Under the pieces are notes generated by a model that ran no database searches, had not been told where the DNA came from, and was given only the letters and a program-made list of their open reading frames with translations. The position numbers and the translations under genes are program-made. This document shows positions 12,401-20,330 of a stretch of 64,000 nucleotides of DNA, piece after piece. This stretch comes from Micrococcales bacterium (GTDB lineage Bacteria; Actinomycetota; Actinomycetes; Actinomycetales; CAWJMD01): contig PDSI01000248.1 of assembly GCA_002748415.1 (NCBI GenBank), positions 99,567 to 163,566 on the forward strand, written 5' to 3'. Each line of letters opens with the position of its first letter. Position 1 is the stretch's first letter.

Positions 12401-12658
12401 CTGACCGAGGCCGACTACGTCTTCGTCATGGACCCGTGGTGGAATCCCGCAGCCGAGCAGCAGGCCGTCGACCGCACGCATCGCATCGGCCAGCACAAGA
12501 CCGTCATGGTGTACCGGATGGTCAGCGCCGATACGGTTGAGGAGAAAGTCGTCGAACTACAACGCCGGAAACGGGAGTTGTTCCGTACCGTGATCGACGA
12601 TGCGCAGCTGTCGGTGCCGGCGCTGAGTGCGCAGGACTTCCGCGATCTGCTCGGTTGA
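9455..12658 (+). CDS. SWIM zinc finger + SNF2-family DEAD/DEAH helicase
   Basis: SWIM motif CTCPAASMCKHAAAV; SNF2 motifs GVLADDMGLGKTLQTLA, LDEAQFVKN, GTPLENSLMDLWSQ, helicase C VFSQFT, DPWWNPAAEQQAVDRTHRIGQ. Confidence 0.95.
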   Translation: MRTSWVTDLTQAQVRTMFGAPVALQGWDIAFRNNVTAITSVSDGEGSLVGTVHDGTDSYRTVVSARRVPGGVSVSSSCTCPAASMCKHAAAVIFATQRDQPAASGVSDWRRQLDRVLRAGGPVPPAVTTEVGVQFDVRSGRAGLAVALRPVRRNGRGRWVRSGLSWADLARPDLALPAAHRDALLGLFELARATGTAGDRPIHLHQFGDPVWASLARVHALGIPLLGSGAVSHVRLEPARAQLIVQPDPEDDQSGVVLTVAVQLGEIMADAAQPVGQPAHGAVAIHQNTLLLGGFGQPPVAAVDELFRAGRPIRIPPADVPRFLVDYAPRLRETVPDLAMAADLQTAQPQPPQLVVETTYAAEHSLEVIWLVAYRVGDNVLEYQLRDDHRSSAREPAAEWQLERAVVDLDTVVGVDGLTMATDTARVLVPEVRLGPVATARFVDTVLPRLREMGEVEVRVHGDLPDYRQAGEAAVVQVSATESAGDPDWFDLRIEVSVDEQPVPLESLLRALAAGEEHLVLAGGLYLSLDRPQFRRLRELIDEARGLVDVRTGIARATPLQAGWWADLVALGVPGEQSQRWQDAVAVLLGDQQHATVADPVGLKATLRPYQGDGYAWLGRLWDLHLGGVLADDMGLGKTLQTLAMVQRAKEDGTLPDPVLVVAPTSVMSTWVQEADRFTPDLKVVAVTETNRRRAGPLAAVVAGADLVVTSYTLLRIDAGEYRQLPWRGMVLDEAQFVKNHQSKTYQVARRTPAPFKLAITGTPLENSLMDLWSQLSIVAPGLFPDPEEFAEVYRRPIENDGDTERLDLLRRRLRPLMLRRTKSDVATELPPKQEQVLTVALYPQHRSVYDTHLTRERSTVLGLIQDLSTNRMHVLAALTRLRQLSLAAGLVDDRYADLASAKIDALVEHVQELAAEGHRALVFSQFTTFLRMIRDRLSAEGIDSGYLDGTTRNRAAVLDGFRAGNQPVFLISLKAGGFGLNLTEADYVFVMDPWWNPAAEQQAVDRTHRIGQHKTVMVYRMVSADTVEEKVVELQRRKRELFRTVIDDAQLSVPALSAQDFRDLLG

Positions 12659-12686
12659 ACGGGCCTGTCGGCCGGAAGCGACCGGT

Positions 12687-13562
12687 TCAGCCAAGGGCCA
12701 GTCCGGCGCCGACGAGGGCGGCGTAGGCCAGCTGAAGCCGCCCGGTGGCGCCCAGTACCGGGATCAGCCCCGGCCCGGAGTCCTGATGGATCAGCACAGC
12801 TCGTACCGGTTCGGCGGCCAGCGGAAACGCCAACAGCCCCAGGGCAACCCATGGATTCTGCGGCAGCATCAATACGATGGTCAGGGCGGCCGCGATCACC
12901 AGTCCGGTAAACAGCCAGCGGCTCTGGTCCTCGCCGATCCGCACCGCCAGGGTGAATTTGCCGGCCCGCCGGTCGGTGGGGATGTCGCGTAGGTTGTTGG
13001 CCAACAGGATGGCGCAGGCCAGGGCTCCTACCCCGCACGCGGCCCACCATGTGGGCCAGGAGATCCGCTTCGCCTGGGTGAGGGTGGTGCCCAGCACCGC
13101 GACCAGCCCGAAGAAGATGAACACCATGACTTCGCCGAGGCCGCGGTAGCCGTAGGGGCGTCGGCCACCGGTGTAGTACCAGGCGGCCAGGATGCAGGCC
13201 ATTCCGACCGCAGCCATCCACCATTGTTCCGACAGCCAGATGAGAAGCCCACCCGCGATCGCCGACAGGCCGAACGACAGCCATGCAGCCCGTTTCACGG
13301 CAGGCGGTGCTGCCGCGCCGGAACCGACCAGACGCATCGGGCCGACCCGCCTGCGATCGGTTCCCCGGATGCCGTCGGAGTAATCGTTGGCGTAGTTGAC
13401 CCCGACCTGCAGCCCGAGCGTGACGATCATGGCCAACCCTGCCCGTGGGATGGACGCGGACCCCAGGGCGGCGGCTGCGCCGGTGCCGGCCAACACCGGC
13501 GAGATCGCGGCTGGAAGGGTTCGCGGCCTGGCCCCCTGCCACCACTGCGAAGCGCTGGTCAC
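12687..13562 (-). CDS. menA: 1,4-dihydroxy-2-naphthoate polyprenyltransferase
   Basis: ORF 12687..13649; VNYANDYSDGIRGTDRRRVGPMRLVGSG, NNLRDIPTDRRAGKFTLAVRIG. Start set at in-frame GTG 13562 (VTSASQWWQGARPRTLPAAISPV); a longer start is possible. Confidence 0.94.
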   Translation of the reverse strand: MTSASQWWQGARPRTLPAAISPVLAGTGAAAALGSASIPRAGLAMIVTLGLQVGVNYANDYSDGIRGTDRRRVGPMRLVGSGAAAPPAVKRAAWLSFGLSAIAGGLLIWLSEQWWMAAVGMACILAAWYYTGGRRPYGYRGLGEVMVFIFFGLVAVLGTTLTQAKRISWPTWWAACGVGALACAILLANNLRDIPTDRRAGKFTLAVRIGEDQSRWLFTGLVIAAALTIVLMLPQNPWVALGLLAFPLAAEPVRAVLIHQDSGPGLIPVLGATGRLQLAYAALVGAGLALG

Positions 13563-13759
13563 CAAATTCTCCCGGGTTGTACTCGACAGTGGGTGTTCGC
13601 TGACTGGCGTGCCCAGTCTGTGGGTCAGGCCCTGAAACCGGAACGGCACGTATGCGGGGTGGCTTCGTCTGGGTCTGCGCCCCAGGAGGAACTATAGGCG
13701 GTAGTGGCCTTGACCCGCGGTCCAATGATTGTCACGCAGAGAACAGCTAGCTGACCGTT

Positions 13760-14833
13760 CTAGTGTCGCGTTTCTGAAGTTGGTTTATGGTTCGCTTTCT
13801 TGAGGATTTCTTTGGGGGTTTTGGTCCAGACGAAGGGGTGTTTCCGGTCGTTCCAGCCGGTGATGAATTGCCGGATTTTGGTGTTGAGGTCTTGTACTGA
13901 GGTGAACACGCCGCGGCGGATCGCTTGCCGGTCGATGATGCCGAACCAGACCTCGACGAGGTTCAGCCATGACCCGGACGTGGGTGTGAAGTGTGTGTGG
14001 AACCGGGGATGCTTCTCGAGCCACGCCTTGACTTCGGGGGTCTTGTGGGTGGCGTAGTTGTCCATCACGAGGTGCAGGTCCTGCCCGGGGTAGGCCCGGT
14101 CGAGTTGCCGGAGGAAGGCGAGGAACTCCTGCCGTCGGTGCTTCGGTGTGACTGCGCCGGTGACGTGCCCGGTCGCGATGTCTAGTGCGGCGAACAAAGT
14201 GGTGGTGCCGTGCCGTTTGTAGTCGTGGGTGCGTTTCTCTACGTCACCGGGCCGCATTGGCAGCATCGGCGCGGTCCGGTCCAAGGCCTGGATCTGGCTC
14301 TTCTCGTCCACACACAGCACGATCGCGTTCTCGGGTGGCGCCAGGTACAGGCCCACGATGTCGGTGACCTTGCCTACGAGTTCCGGGTCGGTGGAGAACT
14401 TGAACGTCTCGGATCGCCAGGGCTGCACACCGTACTTGCGCCATGCTCGCGCCACTGTTGCGTTGCCGATCTTCAAGTGGTTCGCCAACAACCGGGACGA
14501 CCAATGCGTCACCCCGAGGCTCTTCGACGGCCCCTGAAGCGTTGCCGTGATGATCCGCTTCTCGTCGACCCGTTTGGGTCGCCCCGCCCGAGGCGCATCG
14601 ACCAGGCCCTCAACACCGGCCCGGGTATACCGGTTCCGCCACTTCCACACCGACATCGTTGTGGTCCCCACCTCGGCCGCGATCCGCGTGTTCGCTACCC
14701 CTTCCGCGGCGAGCAGCACGATCCGGGCCCTCATCGCCAGGCCCGCACGAATCGTCGTCGATCGTGTCCAGGATTCCAACTCGTCTCGGTCGCCTTCCCG
14801 GAGTGTCAATGCTGGGGCCGGATAATTCGCCAT
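13760..14833 (-). CDS. IS630 family transposase
   Basis: N-terminal HTH, DDE region VLCVDEKSQIQALDRT, LVMDNYATHKTPEVKAWLEKHPRFHTHFTPTSGSWLNLVEVWFGIIDRQ. Probable ATG 14833 (MANYPAPALTL). Confidence 0.95.
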   Translation of the reverse strand: MANYPAPALTLREGDRDELESWTRSTTIRAGLAMRARIVLLAAEGVANTRIAAEVGTTTMSVWKWRNRYTRAGVEGLVDAPRAGRPKRVDEKRIITATLQGPSKSLGVTHWSSRLLANHLKIGNATVARAWRKYGVQPWRSETFKFSTDPELVGKVTDIVGLYLAPPENAIVLCVDEKSQIQALDRTAPMLPMRPGDVEKRTHDYKRHGTTTLFAALDIATGHVTGAVTPKHRRQEFLAFLRQLDRAYPGQDLHLVMDNYATHKTPEVKAWLEKHPRFHTHFTPTSGSWLNLVEVWFGIIDRQAIRRGVFTSVQDLNTKIRQFITGWNDRKHPFVWTKTPKEILKKANHKPTSETRH

Positions 14834-14887
14834 AAACACATTCTTCCGAACCACCAACCATAAAGCAACTAACGACACGCGACACTA
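13761..14887 (-). mobile_element. IS630-type insertion sequence with ~32-bp imperfect TIRs and TA target duplication
   Basis: Left end TA|GTGTCGCGTTTCTGAAGTTGGTTTATGGTTCG; right end (reverse complement) TA|GTGTCGCGTGTCGTTAGTTGCTTTATGGTTGG; 26 of 32 positions match by eye. Confidence 0.93.
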
Positions 14888-16074
14888 GCACCAAGGTCTT
14901 TCTTTGGGTTTCTCGTGTGCGGTGCCGCCATTCGCGCTGTCGCCACCCGATCCGGCTTGCCCAACGCGGTGACGGGCAACTCATCGACCATCAGCACCTG
15001 CTTGGGGACCGCGGCCGGCCCGAGTTGTGCCCGCACGGCGGCGGTGCCGTCCTCGATGTCTGATTGCCGGGGCCGGCCTGTCACGAGCGCGACGACGCGC
15101 TGACCCCACTGTTCGTCTGGCAGGCCGACGACGGCGACGTGGCCCAAGTGCGGACGCAGTACTCGTTCGACGGCGCCGGGATGCACCTTTTCCGCGCCCG
15201 TCACAATGACGTTGTCCAGGCGCCCGTCGATGTGCAGCGCGCCGTCCGGGCCGATGTGACCGGCGTCGCCGGTCCGCACCCAGCGCTGCCCGTCGCGGGT
15301 CACGAACGTGGCTGCGGTCCGTTCGGGGTCACCGAGGTAGCCGCGGGCCAGCATCGGACCGCTCAACCACACCCGGCTCGTTGCCTGTTCCACACTCAGG
15401 TGCGTTCCCGGCAGGGGGACGCCGTCGTAGACGCATCCGCCACATGTCTCGGTCATGCCGTAGGTGCGAACGACTCGGATTCCTGCCCGTTGGGCCCGCT
15501 GGGTCAGCCGGGAGTCAACGGCAGCACCACCGATCAGGACGGCATCGCACTGTGCCAGCGCCGCCGTCGAATCCCGTTGCTGAAGAAGACGTTTCAGCTG
15601 AGTGGGGACAAGAGACAGGTACCTGGGCGGACGACGACGAACGGTTTCGGTGAAAGCGTCCGCCGTAAAAGGCCGGTCCGCTGGGAGCATGTGCAGCGAT
15701 GCCCCGGTGCTGACCGCACGTATCACCACCTGCCAGCCCGCGATGTGGGTCAGTGGCAGTGCCAGCAACCAGTCGCCAGCCCCGCCGAGGTAGCTGGTGG
15801 TGGCAGTTGCTGAGGCGAGCAATGCACCGGCGGACAGCTCCACCAGCTTCGGTGTCCCGGTCGAGCCGGACGTGGGCAACAGCAAGGCAACCGTGGAGGT
15901 CACCGAGTGGACACTCGATACCGCGGGACCGTCCGGCACGAGTGCGGGCCCAGTGCCGGTCAGGGCCTTCTCGGCCAGCGCGCAGGCGTCGGCCGCAGAC
16001 AGTGTGGCCGGGTCGAACCGGAGTACCTGGCGGTTTGTCGAGGTCATGGCGTGTCCGGTGCTCAGTAGTACCAC
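14869..16074 (-). CDS. menE: o-succinylbenzoate-CoA ligase, 3' end overlaps IS630
   Basis: AMP-binding motif VALLLPTSGSTGTPKLVELS, YGMTETCGG, RTGDAGHIGPDGALHIDGRLDNVIVTGAEKVHP; last codons lie in the IS TIR. Start may be 16047. Confidence 0.93.
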   Translation of the reverse strand: MVLLSTGHAMTSTNRQVLRFDPATLSAADACALAEKALTGTGPALVPDGPAVSSVHSVTSTVALLLPTSGSTGTPKLVELSAGALLASATATTSYLGGAGDWLLALPLTHIAGWQVVIRAVSTGASLHMLPADRPFTADAFTETVRRRPPRYLSLVPTQLKRLLQQRDSTAALAQCDAVLIGGAAVDSRLTQRAQRAGIRVVRTYGMTETCGGCVYDGVPLPGTHLSVEQATSRVWLSGPMLARGYLGDPERTAATFVTRDGQRWVRTGDAGHIGPDGALHIDGRLDNVIVTGAEKVHPGAVERVLRPHLGHVAVVGLPDEQWGQRVVALVTGRPRQSDIEDGTAAVRAQLGPAAVPKQVLMVDELPVTALGKPDRVATARMAAPHTRNPKKDLGASVACR

Positions 16075-17027
16075 GGGTAGGGCGACCAGTCCGGATCCCG
16101 CTTCTGCAGGAACGAGTCTCGCCCTTCAAGTGCTTCTTCGGTGCCGTACGCAAGCCGGGTGGTCTCGCCGGCGAAGACCTGCTGGCCCACCAGCCCGTCG
16201 TCGATCAGGTTGAACGCGAACTTCAACATGCGTTGCGCAGTAGGGGATTTCCGGAGAATTTCCGCGGCCACTCGCAGCGCCTCGGCCTCGATGGTGGCGT
16301 GCGCGGCGACTATGTTCACCGCACCCATGTCGGCCATCTCCTGGGCCGAGTACGTGCGGCCCAGGAAGAAGATCTCCCGGGCTTTCTTCTGTCCCACCAT
16401 GCGTGCCAGATAGGCGCTGCCGTAGCCGGCATCGAAAGAACCGACATCTGCATCGGTTTGCTTGAACCGGGCGTATTCTGCCGATGCGATCGTGAGGTCA
16501 CACACCACGTGCAGGGAATGCCCGCCCCCGGCGGCCCAGCCGGTGACCACGGCGATGACGATCTTGGGCATCGTGCGTATGAGGCGTTGCACCTCCAGGA
16601 TGTGCAACCGGCCGCCGTGCGCGGCCACCCGGGCCTGGTCCACCGAATCCGCGTGCTCGCCGTCGGCGTACTGGTACCCGGAACGACCGCGAATCCGTTG
16701 ATCACCACCGGAACAGAACGCCCATCCGCCATCGCGCCGCGACGGCCCGTTTCCGGTCAGTAGCACGACGCCGACATCGGGCGACATCCGGGCGTGATCG
16801 AGCGCCCGATAGAGCTCGTCCACGGTGTGTGGACGAAAAGCGTTGCGGACCTCGGGCCGGTTGAATGCGATCCGCACGGTGCCGCGCCGGGGACCCGGCT
16901 GCACACAACGGTGATAGGTGATGTCGCTGAGATCCTCGAAGCCCTCCACGGCCGACCACGCTGTGCTGTCGAACGTTTCACTGACGGTAGTCGTATCGGG
17001 AGGTTTACGCGTGTGGTTTCCAGCCAT
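16062..17027 (-). CDS. menB: 1,4-dihydroxy-2-naphthoyl-CoA synthase
   Basis: C-terminal part of ORF 16062..17975, start ATG 17027 (MAGNHTRKPPD); FCSGGDQRIRGRSGYQY, GGGHSLHVVCDLTIAS, SFDAGYGSAYLARMVGQKKAREIFFLGR. Confidence 0.95.
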   Translation of the reverse strand: MAGNHTRKPPDTTTVSETFDSTAWSAVEGFEDLSDITYHRCVQPGPRRGTVRIAFNRPEVRNAFRPHTVDELYRALDHARMSPDVGVVLLTGNGPSRRDGGWAFCSGGDQRIRGRSGYQYADGEHADSVDQARVAAHGGRLHILEVQRLIRTMPKIVIAVVTGWAAGGGHSLHVVCDLTIASAEYARFKQTDADVGSFDAGYGSAYLARMVGQKKAREIFFLGRTYSAQEMADMGAVNIVAAHATIEAEALRVAAEILRKSPTAQRMLKFAFNLIDDGLVGQQVFAGETTRLAYGTEEALEGRDSFLQKRDPDWSPYPWYY

Positions 17028-17075
17028 GCCGAAACGGTATCCGGTTATCGGCGCTGTTCGGGTCATGATTGCCCC

Positions 17076-18164
17076 ATGACACCGCCCCTTGTTCACCTGC
17101 CGCCGCTGGCGGAGATCCTTGACAGTGCACACGTTGTCAGCGTCCCGATGGCGGTGCGGTTCCGTGGGGTGGTCCGACGCGAGAGCGTGTTGGTGAAGGG
17201 GCCCGCAGGTTGGGCCGAGTTCGGCCCGTTCAGCGAATACGCCGATGCGGAGGCCGCGACCTGGCTGGCAGCGACGGTCGAGGCGGGCTGGGGATCCTGG
17301 CCGGACCCGGGTACCGGCTCGGTGACGGTGAACGCGACCGTCCCTGCCGTGCCTGCCGGGCAGGTGGCCGACGTGCTGGGCCGGTTTCCCGGTTGCACGA
17401 CGGCCAAGGTCAAGGTAGCTCAGCGGGGTCAGGCCTTGGCTGATGACGTGGCCCGCGTGCTGGCCGTTCGCGAAGCGATGGGCGACGGCGCCCACATCCG
17501 CGTCGACGCCAACGGTGCGTGGGATGTGCTGGGCGCCATGGCCGCGCTCGAATCGTTGGCACCGATCGGGTTGCAGTACGCCGAACAACCGTGTGCCAGT
17601 GTCGGCGAACTCATCGATCTCCGGGATGCCCTGCACAGCCGGGGGGTCCGGGTGCCGCTGGCCGCGGACGAGAGTATCCGCCGGGTCGAGGACCCCTATG
17701 TGGTCGCGGCAAGCGGTGCGGTGGACTACGTCGTGCTGAAGGTCGCACCGCTGGGTGGGGTTGCGAGCACGGTGCGGGTCGGAACCGACCTGGCCGCCAG
17801 ACACGGTGTACGGACAGTGGTGTCCTCGGCACTGGAGACAAGCGTGGGGATGTCTGCCGGAATCGTGGCGGCCGCCGTCCTCGGCCGGCTCGACAGCATG
17901 CGCGACGAGTCGGGTGAGCCGTTGGCAGCCGGGCTGGCCACGGTCCAACTCCTCGGCGAGGACGTGGTTGAACACGGTGCCGTGGTCGAGGCGGGGTGTC
18001 TACCGGCGCGCCGGCACGTCCCGGACACCCGCCAGCTGGAAAGGCTGGCGGCGCCTGAGCCCCGGCGGCAATGGTGGCTGGATCGCCTATCACGCTGCCA
18101 CGGCCTGCTGGCGCAGGCTGAACAGCCGGAATTGCCCCGCCAACAGAGCCGGTCAACCGAGTAG
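17076..18164 (+). CDS. menC: o-succinylbenzoate synthase
   Basis: Enolase superfamily: TAKVKVA, IRVDANGAWDVLGA, LQYAEQPC, PLAADESIRR, YVVLKVAPLGGV. Start ATG 17076 within ORF 16794..18164. Confidence 0.93.
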   Translation: MTPPLVHLPPLAEILDSAHVVSVPMAVRFRGVVRRESVLVKGPAGWAEFGPFSEYADAEAATWLAATVEAGWGSWPDPGTGSVTVNATVPAVPAGQVADVLGRFPGCTTAKVKVAQRGQALADDVARVLAVREAMGDGAHIRVDANGAWDVLGAMAALESLAPIGLQYAEQPCASVGELIDLRDALHSRGVRVPLAADESIRRVEDPYVVAASGAVDYVVLKVAPLGGVASTVRVGTDLAARHGVRTVVSSALETSVGMSAGIVAAAVLGRLDSMRDESGEPLAAGLATVQLLGEDVVEHGAVVEAGCLPARRHVPDTRQLERLAAPEPRRQWWLDRLSRCHGLLAQAEQPELPRQQSRSTE

Positions 18165-18280
18165 GCCGCTGATGAGCGCGCATGCTCGTGTGCCGGCGGA
18201 TGAGGGTCCCGGTCACCCCTACCGGATTGACGTCTGCCGTCGCTGCGGACCAGTAGAGTGCGCAGGGTGGTGATTCGTCC

Positions 18281-20041
18281 GTGAGCCAAGGGCAGGCGTC
18301 CTCGTTCGCGCACGCTCGGGCGTTGGTCGGCGGCTGGCGCGCGTCCGGCGTCCGGCACATCGTGATCTGTCCGGGATCACGTTCTGCTCCAGTGGCTTTC
18401 GCTGTCGCCGAGGCTGAACGTGCGGGTTTGCTGAGAGTGCATGTGCGACATGACGAACGCGCCGCGGCCTTCCTGGCGTTGGGCCTGGGTGCCGCCGGCG
18501 GTTCGCCGGCGGTGGTGGTGACCACCTCAGGTACAGCGGTCGCGAATCTGCACCCGGCCGTCTGGGAGGCCTGGCACAGCGCAGTACCGATGATCCTCGC
18601 CACGGCCAACCGCCCTGAGCACCTGCACGGCACCTGGGCCAGTCAGACCACCGAGCACCAACGCACCGTGTTCGGGGACGCCGTTCGGTTGCGAATCGGG
18701 CTGGAGGTGGTGGCCGGAGTCGATGCCTGCGACGACTGGGCCACAGCCGCCGCGAGGGCTGTTGCGGCAGCTTCCGGGTCGCCCGGGTGTGCCGCGGTGG
18801 TGGCTAGGCCGGGTCCGGTGCACCTGGATCTAGGGTTCGTCGAGCCGTTGGTACCCACCGGTGCGGATGCCTCGCCTTCCGGGGCCCGGCCCCTGCCCGC
18901 AACGGGCTCCGGTAATGCGTCTGCCCCGATGCCCGGCGCAGCGACACATACTCTGCCGGCACAGGCTGCGACCGTTGTGGTGGCCGGCGACGGTGCCGGA
19001 CCGCAGGCGACCGTGCTGGCCGAGGATGCCGGCTGGCCGTTGTTCGCCGAGCCTTCCAGTGGCGCTTTCGCTCGACCGGGCGCGACCAAGGTCAGCCTCA
19101 ACGCTATCCCTGCCTACCGACTCCTGTTGGATACCCCTGTGGCACAACATATCAGCCGCGTCATTACCTTCGGGCGCCCGACCTTGTCCAGACCGGTCAC
19201 TGCATTGCTGAACCGGCCGGACGTCGAAGTAATCCACGTGGCGCGGCCAGGCGAAGCCGGGCCCCCCCGCGTGCATCAACGGCTGGAGGGCCGGGTCGAC
19301 GCCAGCGAGACGTGCGTGCACCCAGACTGGCTGCGTATCTGGCAACACGCCGGTGCCGCCGCCGAACAGATACTCGATTCGGCCGGGTCGGATTCCGCTG
19401 GCGTGAAACCGTCTCATGCGCAACAGCTGTCGCCGTTACGGGTAGCGGAGCTCGCAGTGCAGGCATGCCGGGCCGAGGACGCCATGGTGGTGGCCGCCTC
19501 CAATGCGGTGCGTGACCTCGACCTGGTGGCACACCGTCTACCGCCGGGTGTTCCGGTGTGGGCCAACCGAGGGCTGGCCGGGATCGACGGAACCATCGGT
19601 ACCGCGATCGGTGTCGCCGTTGGGATGCGCCGGCGGACTCGCGTGCTGGCGGGAGATCTTGCTTTCTTGCACGATGTCGGGTCCTTGAGTGTCCCGCAGA
19701 TGGAGCGTGCTGCCGTGCCTGCCGTGCAGATCATTGTCCTGAACGACGACGGAGGGGGCATCTTTGAGCTGCTCGAACCGGCAGGGCAGGTGCCGGGGTT
19801 CGGCCGCGACACGTTCGAGCGTTTCTTCGGCACCCCGCACGGCAACGGCATCGGTGCACTCTGTGCGGGCTTTGCGGTACCGCACGTGGTGGTGCGTGAT
19901 GAGGACGGGCTCCGGGCTCAGCTGGCCCGGCCGCCGGCCGGGGTGAGTGTTGTCGAGGTCGGCCTCGACCGGCGGTTTCGTCGCCGGCAGGCGGCCCGGC
20001 TTCAGGGCGCTGTCCGCACCCGCCTGCGAGCTCAGGCCTGA
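18281..20041 (+). CDS. menD: 2-succinyl-5-enolpyruvyl-6-hydroxy-3-cyclohexene-1-carboxylate synthase
   Basis: GVRHIVICPGSRSAPVAFAVAEAER, LRVHVRHDERAAAFLALGLG, ThDP region ANRGLAGIDGTIGTAIGVAVG, LNDDGGGIFELL. GTG start. Confidence 0.96.
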   Translation: MSQGQASSFAHARALVGGWRASGVRHIVICPGSRSAPVAFAVAEAERAGLLRVHVRHDERAAAFLALGLGAAGGSPAVVVTTSGTAVANLHPAVWEAWHSAVPMILATANRPEHLHGTWASQTTEHQRTVFGDAVRLRIGLEVVAGVDACDDWATAAARAVAAASGSPGCAAVVARPGPVHLDLGFVEPLVPTGADASPSGARPLPATGSGNASAPMPGAATHTLPAQAATVVVAGDGAGPQATVLAEDAGWPLFAEPSSGAFARPGATKVSLNAIPAYRLLLDTPVAQHISRVITFGRPTLSRPVTALLNRPDVEVIHVARPGEAGPPRVHQRLEGRVDASETCVHPDWLRIWQHAGAAAEQILDSAGSDSAGVKPSHAQQLSPLRVAELAVQACRAEDAMVVAASNAVRDLDLVAHRLPPGVPVWANRGLAGIDGTIGTAIGVAVGMRRRTRVLAGDLAFLHDVGSLSVPQMERAAVPAVQIIVLNDDGGGIFELLEPAGQVPGFGRDTFERFFGTPHGNGIGALCAGFAVPHVVVRDEDGLRAQLARPPAGVSVVEVGLDRRFRRRQAARLQGAVRTRLRAQA

Positions 20042-20186
20042 GCCGCGCGCCCGGCTGACCTGTCGGCCTGTCGGTCGGTTCGAGGCCGGACGCTGCACAG
20101 GCCGCGTGCTGGGCAGCATTTACCCGTTCAAGAAATGCCCTCTACCCGAACTCGGCCTGGGCACTAAGCCGCACGTGCGAACGAAA

Positions 20187-20205
20187 TATGGTTTGCCTAA
20201 CCAAA
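20187..20205. promoter_or_regulatory. Candidate IdeR/DtxR-type iron box upstream of lldP
   Basis: TATGGTTTGCCTAACCAAA matches TTAGGTTAGCCTAACCTAA at 15/19 positions by eye; core TGGTT-TGCCT-AACCA inverted repeat. Confidence 0.4.
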
Positions 20206-20330
20206 TGTGATTCGCGGGGGTCGCCCCTTGCTCCGCAATGCGGAGCCGACTGGTCTTGGAGAAAGAGGACTGGCGACGGTCACTTCAGTCGTGGCACGAT
20301 GAGCCAAGTCCACGGCAAAGGAGCTGGACA

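Noticed and set aside
16062-17975. 637-aa ORF as a single long protein
   Set aside because: Only the C-terminal part from 17027 downward is MenB; the N-terminal ~316 residues are antisense to menC and have no protein-like motifs.
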